From Emydura subglobosa (Eukaryota; Chordata; Testudines; Chelidae): a stretch of 64,000 nucleotides of DNA. A program made the position numbers and the translations under genes. The notes beneath the pieces were generated by a model. The model worked only from the letters and a program-made list of their open reading frames with translations. It was not told the DNA's origin and made no database searches. Below are positions 25,491 through 36,989 of this stretch, one piece after another (the first letter of the stretch is position 1; each line of letters opens with the position of its first letter). The DNA is taken from contig ML679960.1 of assembly GCA_007922225.1 (NCBI GenBank), positions 7,666,844-7,730,843 on the forward strand. Direction: 5' to 3'.

Positions 25491-28400
25491 CCAGGTTCTC
25501 TGGATGCTGGAACTGTGAGAAGTTAAACATCAATTAAAAGCGTGATTAAAAATTAAGACAGCAAAGAAACAAGTGATAGAAATTAGCCTACTATTTTTCA
25601 GAGAGTGAGTATGGAAAGACTGAGAAAACCTACAACTAACAAAAATGTAAGTTAAAAGCAGGTGTACTGGAGTCATATTAGGAGTAACAGAAGACACACC
25701 ATTAGGAGATTGGGAGATCTAGGAGAGTATGAACAGGAAGGAGAAGGCGGTACTCTTTACAGTGCACTCATCACAGAGTTAATTTCTATGGAAAGTTGCA
25801 TATAGACCCTCTCCAGGTATCATAACCATGCCCCTGAGAATCCAGCTGGTGTTATTTCCCTTGGGAGGACAAAGTTCACTGAACTGCTATAATTTGAATA
25901 AGAAAAAAGTATAGCTGGGAAATAATTTGGAATGTTTCCTTGGTAAGAATTACTGAGAAGAGTCCTAAACTTAACTTTATTTTGCAGAAGTATTTCATAG
26001 CAAGAGGAAGAACAGGCACAACATGAAGATGAGCAGACAGACATTATTATCTGTCAAGCAAGTTGTACAGAGAAAGGATAATGTCAGAGATTAATACAAA
26101 AATAGAAATCGTGACTACTAAAACTAAGGCATATAGATTGGATCATCTAACTTCTAAGTCTACAGTAGCTGCTTTAGGGAAAGTATGCTCCAAATTTAAG
26201 AGCTAAATCCTTCTCCCCATTCCATACCTGTAAAAGGTCCCTTAACACTGTGTAACTGGCATGATTTCAATGTGCACAGGCTAAGACCATAAGGCAAGAA
26301 TATGTGAAGAGGGTAAAAAGTATAGCTTCTCTACTGTTTCCCTGTGCCCCAAAATGAGGAGGAGCTGGGCCAGTAGGTGATGCCTAGACACATCTAGTGG
26401 CCATTCTTCTCTGCATGAAGGTGCGTCACAATATCCACCAGTTGCCAGGGTAGCCTTGCAGAAACAGCTATTGATAAGCTTGCCTACCAATTAAATCTGT
26501 GGCATAAAATGTGTGAGTGTATCCTTTGTGTATCTATTGCGTTACTTGGACTGCGCACTGGAATAAAGATTTAACCCTAAATGACCATATGAAAGTATTT
26601 GGTGCAGTATGCTCACCCCTTTCATTGACAACTTTGAGAAACAGATATAAGAATAAATAAATATTAAATAAATATTAAAATATTACTACTACTAAGAAAA
26701 TTAAATTAAAAACAGCAAATCATTCTTTAAATAGGGAAAGCAAATTAATTCTATAGAATTATACTTGAAGTTTTCCATTATGTGTATACAGCCCATGCGG
26801 CTCTTTTTCCTTCTGCCTTTGGATCTGAAAAGCCTTCATTTACGGCATAATAAATAGTTAATGTAAGGAAAAAAGTAACATGATTACCTTACCACCCATG
26901 TATGTCCTTTCCACATGTGGGCTTCCCTCCTCTTACCTTCTTTTTCTCTTTATAGTCTGTTCTTAGAATTTAAGACATTTTTCTCGGCACTCATTTGATA
27001 TGTACAATACATACATTTCAATAGGCTTTTTGCTTTGTATTTTTTTCATTCTATATTTATATTTCTTATGTTTGGTAATCACTTTTTTCTTACTAAAAGC
27101 TAAAGTAAGAGATTTAAATAAAAACCTAAAACATTTTTCAAGTGTCAATATGTCTTAAGTGGCTGAGGCCTCTTTCACTCACCTGTCTTTTCTGGTATAT
27201 TACATGAAACCATTTTTTCTAGAAGTGGTGCTTCCTATTATTGACAGCCTTCAATCCTGCAACTGCCTCCATGCAGGCAGGCCTGGCACATACACTAAGC
27301 CTTTTGATTTTGCCACCAGGGCACATAGGTCTGCCCAGGCAGATCAACTGCAGGAACTTAGACAACAGACTTGGCAAAACTGCAGTCTGCTGCATGTTTC
27401 TTTTCCCCACCTCTGAGCTAATGCAAACCTTTAAAATCTGTATTAGCCATAGGAAAAAATGGGATTAATTTTAAACTATACGGTTGAAGATAAGATGTGA
27501 TATCTGGAGTATTTAAGGGTTTCATAGTAAAAACAGGAAGGGCAGCAGCATATTGAGAAAAAGGAGGAGGATGGAAAAAAAAGGGGTTGGGTGAAATATA
27601 GTTTAGCAAGATTTCACATGGTAGAGTGCAGATGTAAATTTTTTCCTTGATAGCCCATCATATAGCCAGGTATTCACCAGGCAAGTATTCAGTAGGCAGC
27701 AAGGAACATTCATTTGCTACTTTGGAATCCAAGGTACCTTTGATAGCCTGGAACAAGAAATATGATTTCTCAACTCATTAGGGAAGCAAGCAAGGTGAAT
27801 GTTAACTGTTGGCTCAGTTTGGCCTATCCATATGGGACTAACCACATAAAAAGGTGAAATAAATCCTAACAGAATGCAGCAGCTGGTAAAAGACCATTAT
27901 ACTGCAATTTTCATGAGGTTGACAGTAGGCCAAGAAACTACAAAATGGCATAGAGTGGAAAAAGCAGTTGTAACAGGTTGTACATGGTTGGTGATTATAT
28001 TTTCAGAAGCAATGAAAGCTGTACTGAAATAAGGTAAAAGAAATGCTGGCAGGAATAAGGCCCAAGGGAGACGAAATATTAAAAATTTTTCAGTAATTCA
28101 GGAACTTTAGTGGTGTCTGGTTGCTATAGACTAATCAACTGTATAAAGATGAAGTTTTTACTATCAAAATCAAAGGGCTTGGTATGACCTAACACTAAGA
28201 AGTCTGGGATGTTACTGCTGAGGATTTAGCATTAAGTACTGCCTGATTTATGGACTCATCAAATGCTGTGACATTGTAAATGTGAAATTGATGAGTTAAA
28301 ACAGCTAAATATCAAGAGGGAAATGGATAAAACACAAAACCAATAAAGCATTTAGCAAATGAAGTTAGCAAAGGATGCTCTCATGTGTGGCATGAGTATT

Positions 28401-28889
28401 TTATGTTGAAGATGGAAAGGAAAATTACATGAACATTAAGAAAAGAGGCAGGCGTGATATCTACCTTCTGCTAGACCTTTATGGCAACTCTTTAAGAATT
28501 AAAGATATGTAAGAAAGGAATAATTCAAAGAATGAAAAAAAAGGTATGGCTAGATAAGGATTGTTTTAAGGTTGAAAAGGCTAAGAGCAATAGGTAACTA
28601 TGCTATGACAAATATGAAATGGTAAATGAGGGGAATAAAGGAGAAACGGAAAGAGAAACTTTTAAATCATTTGGGGTAGTCTGAAAGCTGGAGCAGGAAA
28701 CAGATGGAACAGGGAAGCCACAAGGACTAACAAATACCTCAGATATTTGTCTTAGATCTCTAGGTCAGCTAGAAGGTGCCCCTGTACAATATGCCACAGA
28801 TTTTAAGCTTTCATTATAGAAGATATGTTACTAGCCCTTATGGTCGTTAAGATAACCTTCCCCATGTGAACCAAATGGAAACAAATGAA

Positions 28890-29922
28890 AACTGGAGAAA
28901 TGGTCTGAAATAAATAGGATGAAATTCAATAAGGACAAATGCAAAGTACTACACTTAGGGTATATCTATACTGACAGCGGCAAAATTGCTGCCGTCAAAT
29001 CGATCTTTCTGGATCGATTGAGCCGTCAGTGAAGACCCACTCAATCGATCAGAAAGTTGACATAGTAAAACCATCTCCTCAAGTGGTGCAGAGCAGTGAA
29101 GACGCTGCGCAGAACGGAAGTACAGCAGTCGACAGGAGTTACGCAAGCGACGCAGAATAGCTTGTGTAACTCCCGTCGACTGCCGCTGAATCTCCAGGTA
29201 AGTGTAGACCAGAGCTTAGGAAGGAACAATCAATTGCACACATAAAAAATGGGAAATGACTCCCTAGGAAAGAGTACTGCAGAAAGTACTTGAGGGAGCA
29301 AAGTGGATCACAAGCTAAATATGAGGCAACAGTGTAACACTGTTGCAAAAAAAGTAAACATCATTCTGGGATGTATTAACAGAAGTGTTGTAAGCAAGAC
29401 ATGAGAAGTAATTCTTCTGCTCTGCTCCACACTGATTAGGCCTCAACTGGAGTATTGTGTCCAGTTCTGGGCAACAAATTTCAGGAAAGATGTGGAGAAA
29501 CTGGAGAAAGTCTAGAGAAGAGGGAAGACTGAAAAAATTGGATTTATTTAGTCTGGAGAACAGAAGCCTGAGGGGGACATGATAACAGTTCACAAGTACA
29601 TAAACATTGTTACCAGGAGGAGGGAGAAAAATTGTTCTCCTTAACCTCTGAGGATAGGACAAGAAGCAATGGGCTTAAACTGCAGCAAGAGCAGTTTAGA
29701 TTGGACATTAGGAAAAACGTCCTAATTATCAGGGTAATGAAACACTGGAATAAATTGCCTACGGAGCTGGTGGAATCCTCCTCACTGGAGATTTTTAAGA
29801 GCAGGTTAGAGAAACATGTGTCAGGACTGGTCTAACTAATGCTTGGTCTTGCCATAAGTGCAGGGGACTAGACTACATGACCTCACAAGGTCCTTTTCAG
29901 TCCTGTGATTCTATGAAATTAA
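28890..29922 (+). mobile_element. CR1 LINE 3' end, interrupted
   Basis: The left part (ATGAAATTCAATAAGGACAA, GCAAAGTACTACACTTAGG) and the right part from 29215 (GGAAGGAACAATCAATTGCA to the end) are contiguous in CR1. The 3' end reads AGTCCTGTGATTCTATGAAA. A segment from 29632 to 29835 keeps a short open frame of the CR1 C-terminus (RTRSNGLKLQQEQFRLDIRK). It is dead. Confidence 0.9.
28960..29214. mobile_element. hAT-like short element inserted in CR1
   Basis: The ends are GTATATCTATACTGACAGCG and AGGTAAGTGTAGACCAGAG. CTTAGG occurs on both sides (28954-28959 and 29215-29220), while CR1 copies normally have it once, so it is a target duplication or part of one. Inside are inverted GTCGACAGGAGTTACGCAAG / CTTGTGTAACTCCCGTCGAC arms. 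Confidence 0.8.
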
Positions 29923-30185
29923 GTATGTTTTTCCTGAGTCTGCGAATATCCTGAAACAATAGCTGTAATGGGGCATTGACTCTGAAAACTAATAAGGACA
30001 AAACAAAATGTTGTTTATTTCACAGCTGATTATTTTAGCATTGGTATTCAGCTAGTGTGTATATCTACTGTTGTTAGTGTGGAAGCGGAATCATAAGATG
30101 GCGTTTGCTGTGCCACATACACCCATGGCAACCCAGAAACGGCCCAGGGAGGGTTGACTCAGCAACATGAACTGCACGTAGGTTG

Positions 30186-30195
30186 CCTTATAAGG
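30186..30195. promoter_or_regulatory. CArG box 1 (CCTTATAAGG)
   Basis: This is a perfect CC(A/T)6GG palindrome, the binding site class of serum response factor, in the U3 of the LTR. Function is inferred, not shown. Confidence 0.7.
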
Positions 30196-30232
30196 GAATG
30201 GCATAGGTTTTGGCCATATCACCTTGACGCTA

Positions 30233-30242
30233 CCTTATAAGG
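30233..30242. promoter_or_regulatory. CArG box 2 (CCTTATAAGG)
   Basis: This is a second perfect CArG palindrome, 47 bp after the first and in the same tandem unit, followed by GGATGGCATAGG in both. Confidence 0.7.
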
Positions 30243-30268
30243 GGATGGCATAGGTGTAGACCATTTCA

Positions 30269-30278
30269 CCCTATAAGG
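30269..30278. promoter_or_regulatory. degenerate CArG box 3 (CCCTATAAGG)
   Basis: This is the third unit of the array, with one change from the consensus. It lies 36 bp after box 2. Confidence 0.5.
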
Positions 30279-30445
30279 AAATGGCTAAGGCATAGGTGAC
30301 ATCACCTGGCCGGTGCATGGTCAGTGAGTGCCCGGCAATGTGTAAGCCTTTGGTTGGCTGACAGCCAAAAATAACCTTAAAAGGTTATGCAGCAAATAGT
30401 AGCCAATGGCCACCAAGGCATAAGCAAACTGTTGCAGGTAAAAAC

Positions 30446-30453
30446 TATAAAAG
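30446..30453 (+). promoter_or_regulatory. LTR TATA box
   Basis: TATAAAAG lies about 400 bp before the AATAAA signal. It is the likely LTR core promoter, directed away from the DMD transcript. Confidence 0.6.
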
Positions 30454-31049
30454 CAAGAAGCCAAGCAACAGTAAGCAGAAAGGAAATGGAATCACCTAAC
30501 ACCCAGCATCTCACGTGTGTTAGTTCAGTGGGCTGACACATTTTCCCCAGCCTGCTTCGCCATGGACTGATCACCCGGTAGGCGACTCTCCCCGTCTGCA
30601 GAATCTAAGGCAGGCGGCGAATTGAATCTGGCCAACATGCTGTATTATTGCTTAAGCTTTGTAAGTATAATCTAACTTATTTGTCATTTGTGTTGTAAAC
30701 CCCCTTGGGAAACTCCATATTCGGGCACCCTAGTGTCACACAGGTGACAGCTGTGCATTGATCCGGTGAGATCTTTAACACAAAAGTCCTGGGTGGCGCA
30801 TTTTGTTCTTTCACGCACGGAGTTCCCCTTAACCTTTGCTATCATTTGTTTAGAATAAAACGTTTTTGATTAAAAGAAATAAGCCTCGTCTCTGTCACTT
30901 TGACCTCCCATAACCTATAAACGAACTTGTTCCTGGTACCACTTGGTTCTGACTCGTCAGTTGGAAATAGTGGCTGAGGGGTGCAGTGGGCTCCTGGCTG
31001 TTGTGAAGAGTCACTGTGGTGAGATATTTGGAATTCAAGCTTCTTCAAC

Positions 31050-31230
31050 CAAAATTTCAAGTCACCTCAAGGGAGAGGGAAAAGGAGATGTATCCCTTTC
31101 CCAGTGTCTCAACTGTGAACAAGGGTGCCAAAACCCCAAATTGCCTCTCACAGTTGACGCCAAAAGACCCCTAACTCATCTGTCAAAACTTTCAGCTTTA
31201 CCCATTCAATTTAATTATTCTTGGTCAATA
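31050..31230 (+). repeat. repeat shared with 13090-13300
   Basis: This is the second copy of the unnamed repeat. It shares CACCTCAA, the GGAGATGTATCCCTTTCCCA core and TGTCAAAACTT. It lies about 140 bp downstream of the CArG-bearing LTR. Confidence 0.5.
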
Positions 31231-32291
31231 TAAATGTCTGGAGTAAATTTTAAATTTGGGGCAGCAGCAAACTAATTCAATATAAAAATAAATAATACTA
31301 GGAATATTGTAGTACTGACTGTTATTCATATTTACATTTAATTCAATAAAATCTCAATTTTGAAGTTGCCCCAGATATTCCATTTTGCTGCAAAATTCAG
31401 GATTGGAGTGCCATAGCAATCAGGTGGCCTTACTAAAGAATTTAGGTTCTGTTTCCTGTAAAGGGCATTCATTATTGTAACAGATGGCGCAGTGTAACAT
31501 GGATCACTGTAACCCAAATACTGACACTAAGGTTTTAGTCATTTACACTGCAGCAACTTCATCCTATGTACTGCAGCATATTTTTTTTCAGGCTATAGTG
31601 AAGAAACAGCTCAAAGCTCATGTTAGCAACATGAAAAAACTAGAGCAAGAAGGAATAATTTATTCCCCCTTATTTTTGTTTTACAGTGGGATAACCTGAG
31701 GTATGAAAAATAAGCTACTCCTGGTGTGTTCTTCTTAGTTTGTTATTCTGTGCCTATTTTTAATATTAATTCCCCCCTTGTTGTCCTTCGACAGCAGATT
31801 CTGCCAAACAATGTTCACAGGATAATGGACAATTGATAGTCTTAAAAAGGTTAATTAGTTAAAGAAAAGGACGATGCTAAATCTGTAGATTTCTCAATTG
31901 TACCGTACATAGTTGCTTTCAAGATCAAATCATTCACCAAAATTCTGATTGGCTTGTGGTGGTGCAAAACTTCCCTTTCTCTGATGGAGAAAGGAACAGA
32001 TCTAAAGCAGTCAAGTATGAACCATATGGTCCACAGCTTTACTATAGTTTTCAGGTGACTGCTACAGTGACATGAAAGGCACTCTGCTTTATCACAATTC
32101 AACACACATCTGTTGTTTTTTAAAAGGGAGTTCCCCAAAGCATCAGCATGTTTGCTATGATATTTTATTGCACATTTCACTACTTTTGTCCTTTCTATTG
32201 AAACAACACGAGAATTGTATCAGATTAAAGAAATAATTAACAATACACACAAATATGAGACTACTAACTAGCCATAATCAATATTATTTAT

Positions 32292-32297
32292 ACTTAC
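32292..32297 (-). promoter_or_regulatory. 5' splice site of exon 62
   Basis: The donor is GTAAGT after exon bases CAA, a strong consensus. It leaves phase 2, as expected for the junction with exon 63. Confidence 0.9.
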
Positions 32298-32358
32298 TTG
32301 ATATAGTAGGGCACTTTGTTTGGTGAAATTGCCCTCTCCCAAGGACCCTGGACAGAAG
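32298..32358 (-). CDS. DMD: dystrophin (DMD) exon 62
   Basis: This is the next coding exon of the same gene. It begins with two bases that complete the Thr codon from exon 61, then encodes SVQGPWERAISPNKVPYYI and ends with two bases (AA) of an Asn codon to be completed by exon 63. This is the dystrophin form: as I remember it, utrophin has LPWQRSISHNK at this place. The residues include the first Trp of the WW domain (PWER) and its YYI strand. The second Trp lies in exon 63, which is not in the window. The WW domain with the following EF hands binds the PPxY tail of beta-dystroglycan. The length of 61 bp matches human exon 62. The donor is GTAAGT. The acceptor reads TTAACAG after an unusual TTTA-repeat tract. 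Neither exon is large enough to be found without homology. Confidence 0.96.
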
Positions 32359-32395
32359 CTGTTAACAAATATAAATAAATAAATAAAATAAGAGA
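32359..32395 (-). promoter_or_regulatory. 3' splice site of exon 62 with TTTA repeat
   Basis: On the minus strand the acceptor is preceded by a (TTTA)n-like tract instead of a clean polypyrimidine run, then TTGTTAACAG. On the plus strand this reads as an AAAT tandem repeat touching the splice site. The tract is T-rich but regularly broken by A, so U2AF binding may be weaker than at exon 61. That is an inference. Confidence 0.85.
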
Positions 32396-33334
32396 GACAT
32401 GGAGGTCAAGTTCAAAGCAAACCAAAAAGACAACATTAATCTCCGGAATTACAATTTTACACTCAGCCATGCTCATATTGGTCTGTTTGCTCAGTTACCC
32501 ATGAAGGCAGGAAGGATTAACCTGCTGTTCTGAAATTTCTGTCCTAATCTGAGTGAAATTGAACTCATTCAGCTGCAAAGATAAATGCAAAAACCTCTTC
32601 GACCACTAAACTTAAAGAACAGATAAGGAGCTGAACAAGCAGCCTATCTGTCTTTCTGGTGAGTTCTTTTATCTCTTGGTAATGTTTTCTGCTTTTTTCT
32701 CTTTAAGTTCACCTCTTATTTGATCGACTGTTCTCATCCTTCTAGGAAAAAAATTACACCCTCGTTTACATTTTATGTCAAGTGAAGCTTAACTGAGACA
32801 CCTAGCAGCCCAGAATGATATTGTTCTCCTGTTTATTTGTTTTAAATAGAGACCAATTTTATTTTTATTTCCTACATTATTAAACATTCATGTGTTTTAT
32901 TTTCTTTAAAAAATGGCAAGCAGTGGAAAAGATGCCAGCATGATCACATTGAAAAAAGTGTTAAACCCAGCAGAGAATGGCATTACATAATAGCAGTTTT
33001 CTCAGTCTAGACTATCACAGCATTAAGTACCAACATCAACTTACAGTATAGTGAATATATTTTGTGAACAATGTTTTCTATGGAAAAGGAATATGTGTAG
33101 GACATATTTTCAAATGATGGGAATTCATTATCAGATGACTTGCTGTATTATGGTATGTCTGGTCTGAGCCATACACTGAAAACTTTTCTTTAACACAATT
33201 TGTGATCTTCTCAAAGACTTCGGTCTCAAGAGTTGTTGGTTTTTTGGTTTTTTTTCCTGTTGCTGTATCCCTTTTCTTTAGAGTAAAAATGATATTGATC
33301 AAAAAACCCATAAGACTCTCTGGGCAATGTGACA

Positions 33335-33612
33335 TTGCTAAGACCCACAGCTGGCCTGTGCCAGTTAATGTAGGCTCGTGGGGTTTGGGTTAAGGGGACC
33401 ATTTAATTGCAGTGTAGACATTCTGGCTTGGGCCACAGCCCAAGCTCTGGAAACCCGCCCACCTAGTAGGGTCCCTAGAGCCCGGTCCCCAGTCCAAGCC
33501 CAAATATCTACTCTGCCGTTAAACAGCCTCTTAGCCTGACCCCAAGAGCCTGAGGTGGCTGGCATGGGCCAACCATGGGTTTTTAATTGCTGTGTAGACA
33601 CATCCTGTGCAA
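33335..33612. mobile_element. hAT-like foldback element
   Basis: TGCAGTGTAGACATTCTGGC and AATTGCTGTGTAGACACATC are typical element termini. The interior has CTTGGGCCACAGCCCAAGCT and mirrored segments (GGCTGGCATGGGCCAACC against GCTGGCCTGTGCCAGTTA). It is non-coding. Confidence 0.6.
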
Positions 33613-33616
33613 CTTT

Positions 33617-33725
33617 CCAGACTTGAAGAAAAGCTCTGTGTAGCTGAAAAGCTTGTCTCTATCACTAACAGAAGTCAGTCCAGTAAAAGATATTATCATA
33701 CCCACCTTGGTTTGCTGTCCTACCT
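33617..33725 (-). mobile_element. SINE-like foldback family, single arm
   Basis: CTCTGTGTAGCTGAAAAGCT, TTGTCTCTATCACTAACAGA and ATCATACCCACCTTGG match the right arm of the copy at 57374-57594. The copy is about 1 kb inside intron 61 from exon 62. Confidence 0.65.
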
Positions 33726-34529
33726 ATAGTCATTTTTATTTATATATTTAAAAATGCCTATCCCAGGGTCTAGGTATTTTAACAGGTTTCAAACCAAAAT
33801 CAAATCACAGTGCACATGAATAAAAATAACTAATGTACCACACTTCACCTGTGCACAAAAGTCCATCAGCTGAATAAAGAAAACACAGCACCCACTTTAA
33901 ATATGTCTCACTGCACCTCAGAAACTCATGTAAAAAGATAACACGAACAAAGGAGTTTCACAAGATGTGAAACACATTTTTAAACAGTTTATAGAAGATC
34001 ATTGTTTGTGGGCCTTTGAGGAGGGATTTGAAGGAGGTCTGGGAGGTTGCATGGCAAACAATATCAGAAATGAAAAATCAGATGTAAGGGCATCGTGGGA
34101 GATACATGGAGGCACTTTTGGATGAGAATGAGAAGCCAGTGGGACTCAAAGGTGATGACGGAGCTGGAGTGGCAAAGAAGAGGAATTTGGCAGCAACTCT
34201 GAAGATAGACTGGACTGTGACTGAAAAGCAGGGTGATAGAAAAGTACTGTTTTATCAATACACTCCTTTCTGGGGCCAACAGCCATTGCATCTGCAGCAA
34301 AATTATGGACACCTTATATGGCTGAAGAAAGGGTTCAGTGCATTCTATGCCTACCCTATATACTCATACGGTTTTGCCAGTTACATACACACACTTTATA
34401 TAAATACTTATACAGTGCTGGTAGTGGATGGAGTACTGCAAATGAGAAAATGAGCTGAACACTGAATGAGGAGGATTAAAAAAAATATTGAATAGTTGTT
34501 TTATTTCTCTGAGGACTCTCCATCCTGCA

Positions 34530-34668
34530 CATGGAAGTCCAGATTCTTGCCATTCTCACTCACATGGAGTAGCACTTTGTTGCGGGAGCAGTCCAAATGA
34601 TTTCAAGAGCACTAATCATGGAATAAGGTAATACCCCATGTGAGTAAGGGATGCAGAATCTGACCCTC
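34530..34668. repeat. hairpin repeat
   Basis: The left arm CAGATTCTTGCCATTCTCAC followed by TCACATGGAGTAGCAC is the reverse complement, with a few changes, of the right arm GTAATACCCCATGTGAGTAA followed by GGGATGCAGAATCTGACC. It belongs to the same family as 56178-56305. Confidence 0.75.
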
Positions 34669-34829
34669 AGGTGAATCCTGCAGAAAATAGCATGTGGTCA
34701 TGCATTTCAAAACTGTATCATGATGCATATCTGCAAACAGGCAGAATAAAAGTTGTGCATATATGTTATACATATAAATATACACATCCACAGTTAAGCA
34801 TGATTATACACTGTAATATATTACCTAGA

Positions 34830-34915
34830 TTATAAACTTTTGGGGGGCAGGGACTATCCTTTTGTTCCGTATTTGTACAGTGCCTAGCACAACGGGTCCT
34901 GCTGCATAACCTACT
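34830..34915 (+). repeat. L2/MIR-like repeat fragment
   Basis: TAGATTATAAACTTTTGGGG, GCAGGGACTATCCTTTTGTT and TTTGTACAGTGCCTAGCACA match the 3' part of a very common old amniote repeat. Confidence 0.6.
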
Positions 34916-36989
34916 GTCATGATAAACTCATTCCACGATATACTTGGATGCAAAAAACCTCCAAAGATAACATACCATGTAATGCTATGTGTTATCTGAA
35001 ATTAAGAACTAGAAAGAATGCCATCCACCTTTCCCATGTATTTGTACTTCAGGTTATGTCTCAGACCATTTCACTTATTCATGTTGCTTAATTTTCCTAT
35101 CTATGTGAGGCTAGAGGAGATAGCATATAAACTGGTTTAAAAAACCATTTGGATTACGGAACCAGATATTCTGAACAGTAAAAGCTAACAAAATAATCTC
35201 GCCCCCCCACACAAATAAAACCACCCTACATTAATCTGAGGGTGTGATCTACTTTGTGTGGAATAATATGTGGTTATAGTAATAAAAAAAACCTTACCCA
35301 AATCAACTCCCCAAACTACATTAGAGGGCAAAAAGCCTCTCTCCCCATAAAACTCAAACCAAACCTTAGTTTCATAATGCAAACACATCAGCTATAGTTC
35401 CTACTTTAAATACAAACAAAATGTTATTGATTTTTTTATTGACTAATCGGTTGAATATCTAAAGAATAGGTTGAGTTGCTGCAGTTATTCTGGAAGGTAT
35501 ATTTTTCCTTCACTCCTGAATTCATTTGGGCAACAGCTTTCCCATGCATAACTTATTATCTCAGAATTTTACACAAAAAAGTGTTCTTGATCCATTTAAA
35601 AAAACAAGCACAAATAGTCTGCTTTCAGTGGAACTAAATGCTTTAGAAATAAACAATTCTGTGATGCTCTGCATAATTGGATTTAGTGTTCCTTCAAGAA
35701 ATTGTTGTGAGGTTGTCTGGAATACAGTTTTTGCTGTTCTGGATGATTCCAGTCTTGCATAAATTTGAGTTGACAAAATATGTGGTACCTTTTGCAACTG
35801 TGCTCTGAGAATAATCATCTCATTTCTGGCACAAATCCAAAAACTGAAAACAGCTGTTTCTTATCTCCTGATACCAGTAGAGGTTTGTCATCCATTACAA
35901 AGCCAGTGTAACAGACACATATCTTTAATTCCTGGTAAAACCATGTTAGTAGTCTATCAAAGAAGACTTTCTGGAAAATGTTTTTTTATATGACACCAGA
36001 GGGTCCCTGTGTGTTAGTTACACTCAAGAAACAGACGTTTCCCTATTTGCAAAGTGTAATTCAAAAAAAGTGCCTTATTGTTCTAGTTCTGTGTAGTTTA
36101 AGAATCCATTGCCATACAACCAGCCACTTGCAGTGTTGACTACTGAAATTAAATAGCATAGCAAAAAGTGTCTTTTTAAAAATGGATTTAAATCTCTCTG
36201 CACTCCATTAGCATTGCTACGCATTAGTAATCATGTAATAGTTACCTATTTTCAGTGTTTTATTTTTCTCCCTTGATGTGCTAGCATATAAAACTTAGTG
36301 GGTGCGCTATCATTGAACTTAGGATAAATATCACAGACCATGGTCACATAAATCTGTATTTATGTCTTTTCACAAAGTACAATGAAGCAGCAGCGTGCTA
36401 AATCTCTGTGCTCTATAGTTCAACAGTATTTTAATCTATTCAGGGGTCTGAGCAGAGAATTTAATAGGATGATAGTGTCATTTTAGCTGTGTTGATAGAT
36501 GAAATTCAAAAATAATCCAATAAATACATAATTTAGGTAAATCATTATGGAAATCACATATATAATACACTTAAAACTACCAAAGGTAAATGATCTTTAA
36601 ATACACCTGTCCACCAAAATATTCAAAGAAATAGTCTTGGCTAAAATCAATTTAATATAATTGCTATCAAAAACTCCTTTCAATGGTCATTATTAAAATG
36701 TTAACATTCACTCACAGCTATCATACAGTGACATGGATATATTTGCAAATGTAAATAAAGAGAAAATCCTCAGCATCTTAGGTATCACAGGAGAGGGGGA
36801 TGTAACTGTTGATAATGGTAATTTTTTGATGGCAACCACACTGTGCCAGGCTTAAATCTACTCTGTAACCTGCAGATTGCTGTTTGTTAGAGTTTCATAT
36901 GAACAAATTACATCTTTGTGAGGTTTATATCTGAGCTCATACACATGTTCATAGTAAAAACCTGCAATATTTACAAACTGGTCATTCTA

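Larger units (their letters stand above)
30075..30910 (+). mobile_element. solo LTR of an endogenous retrovirus
   Basis: This is a well-preserved LTR-like block of about 830 bp. U3 contains three tandem copies of a unit that starts with CCTTATAAGG or a near-match (30186, 30233, 30269). TATAAAAG is at 30446-30453 and AATAAA at 30854-30859. No gag, pol or env flanks it, so it is read as a solo LTR. It lies antisense to DMD in intron 62. The retroviral family was not determined. The boundaries are estimated from the motif layout, not from clear target duplications. Confidence 0.7.
1..32297 (-). other. DMD: DMD intron 62 (partial)
   Basis: This is the intron downstream of exon 62. Exon 63, whose expected peptide includes TTCWDHPKM, was not found, and neither was the Dp71 first exon, expected to begin MREQLKG. 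Stretches in which I recognise nothing are 1-2380, 6805-8685, 11260-13000, 15145-18930, 19375-21220, 22935-25135, 25495-28885 and 31240-32290. These are AT-rich with scattered short repeat remnants, for example around 27250-27360. Confidence 0.85.

Noticed and set aside
29632..29835. 67-codon frame on plus, similar to one at 52202-52486
   Set aside because: Both are the C-terminal end of CR1 ORF2, not cellular genes.
31851..32180. 109-codon minus frame just downstream of exon 62, considered as an alternative exon
   Set aside because: No dystrophin similarity and no convincing splice sites; it lies in intron 62.
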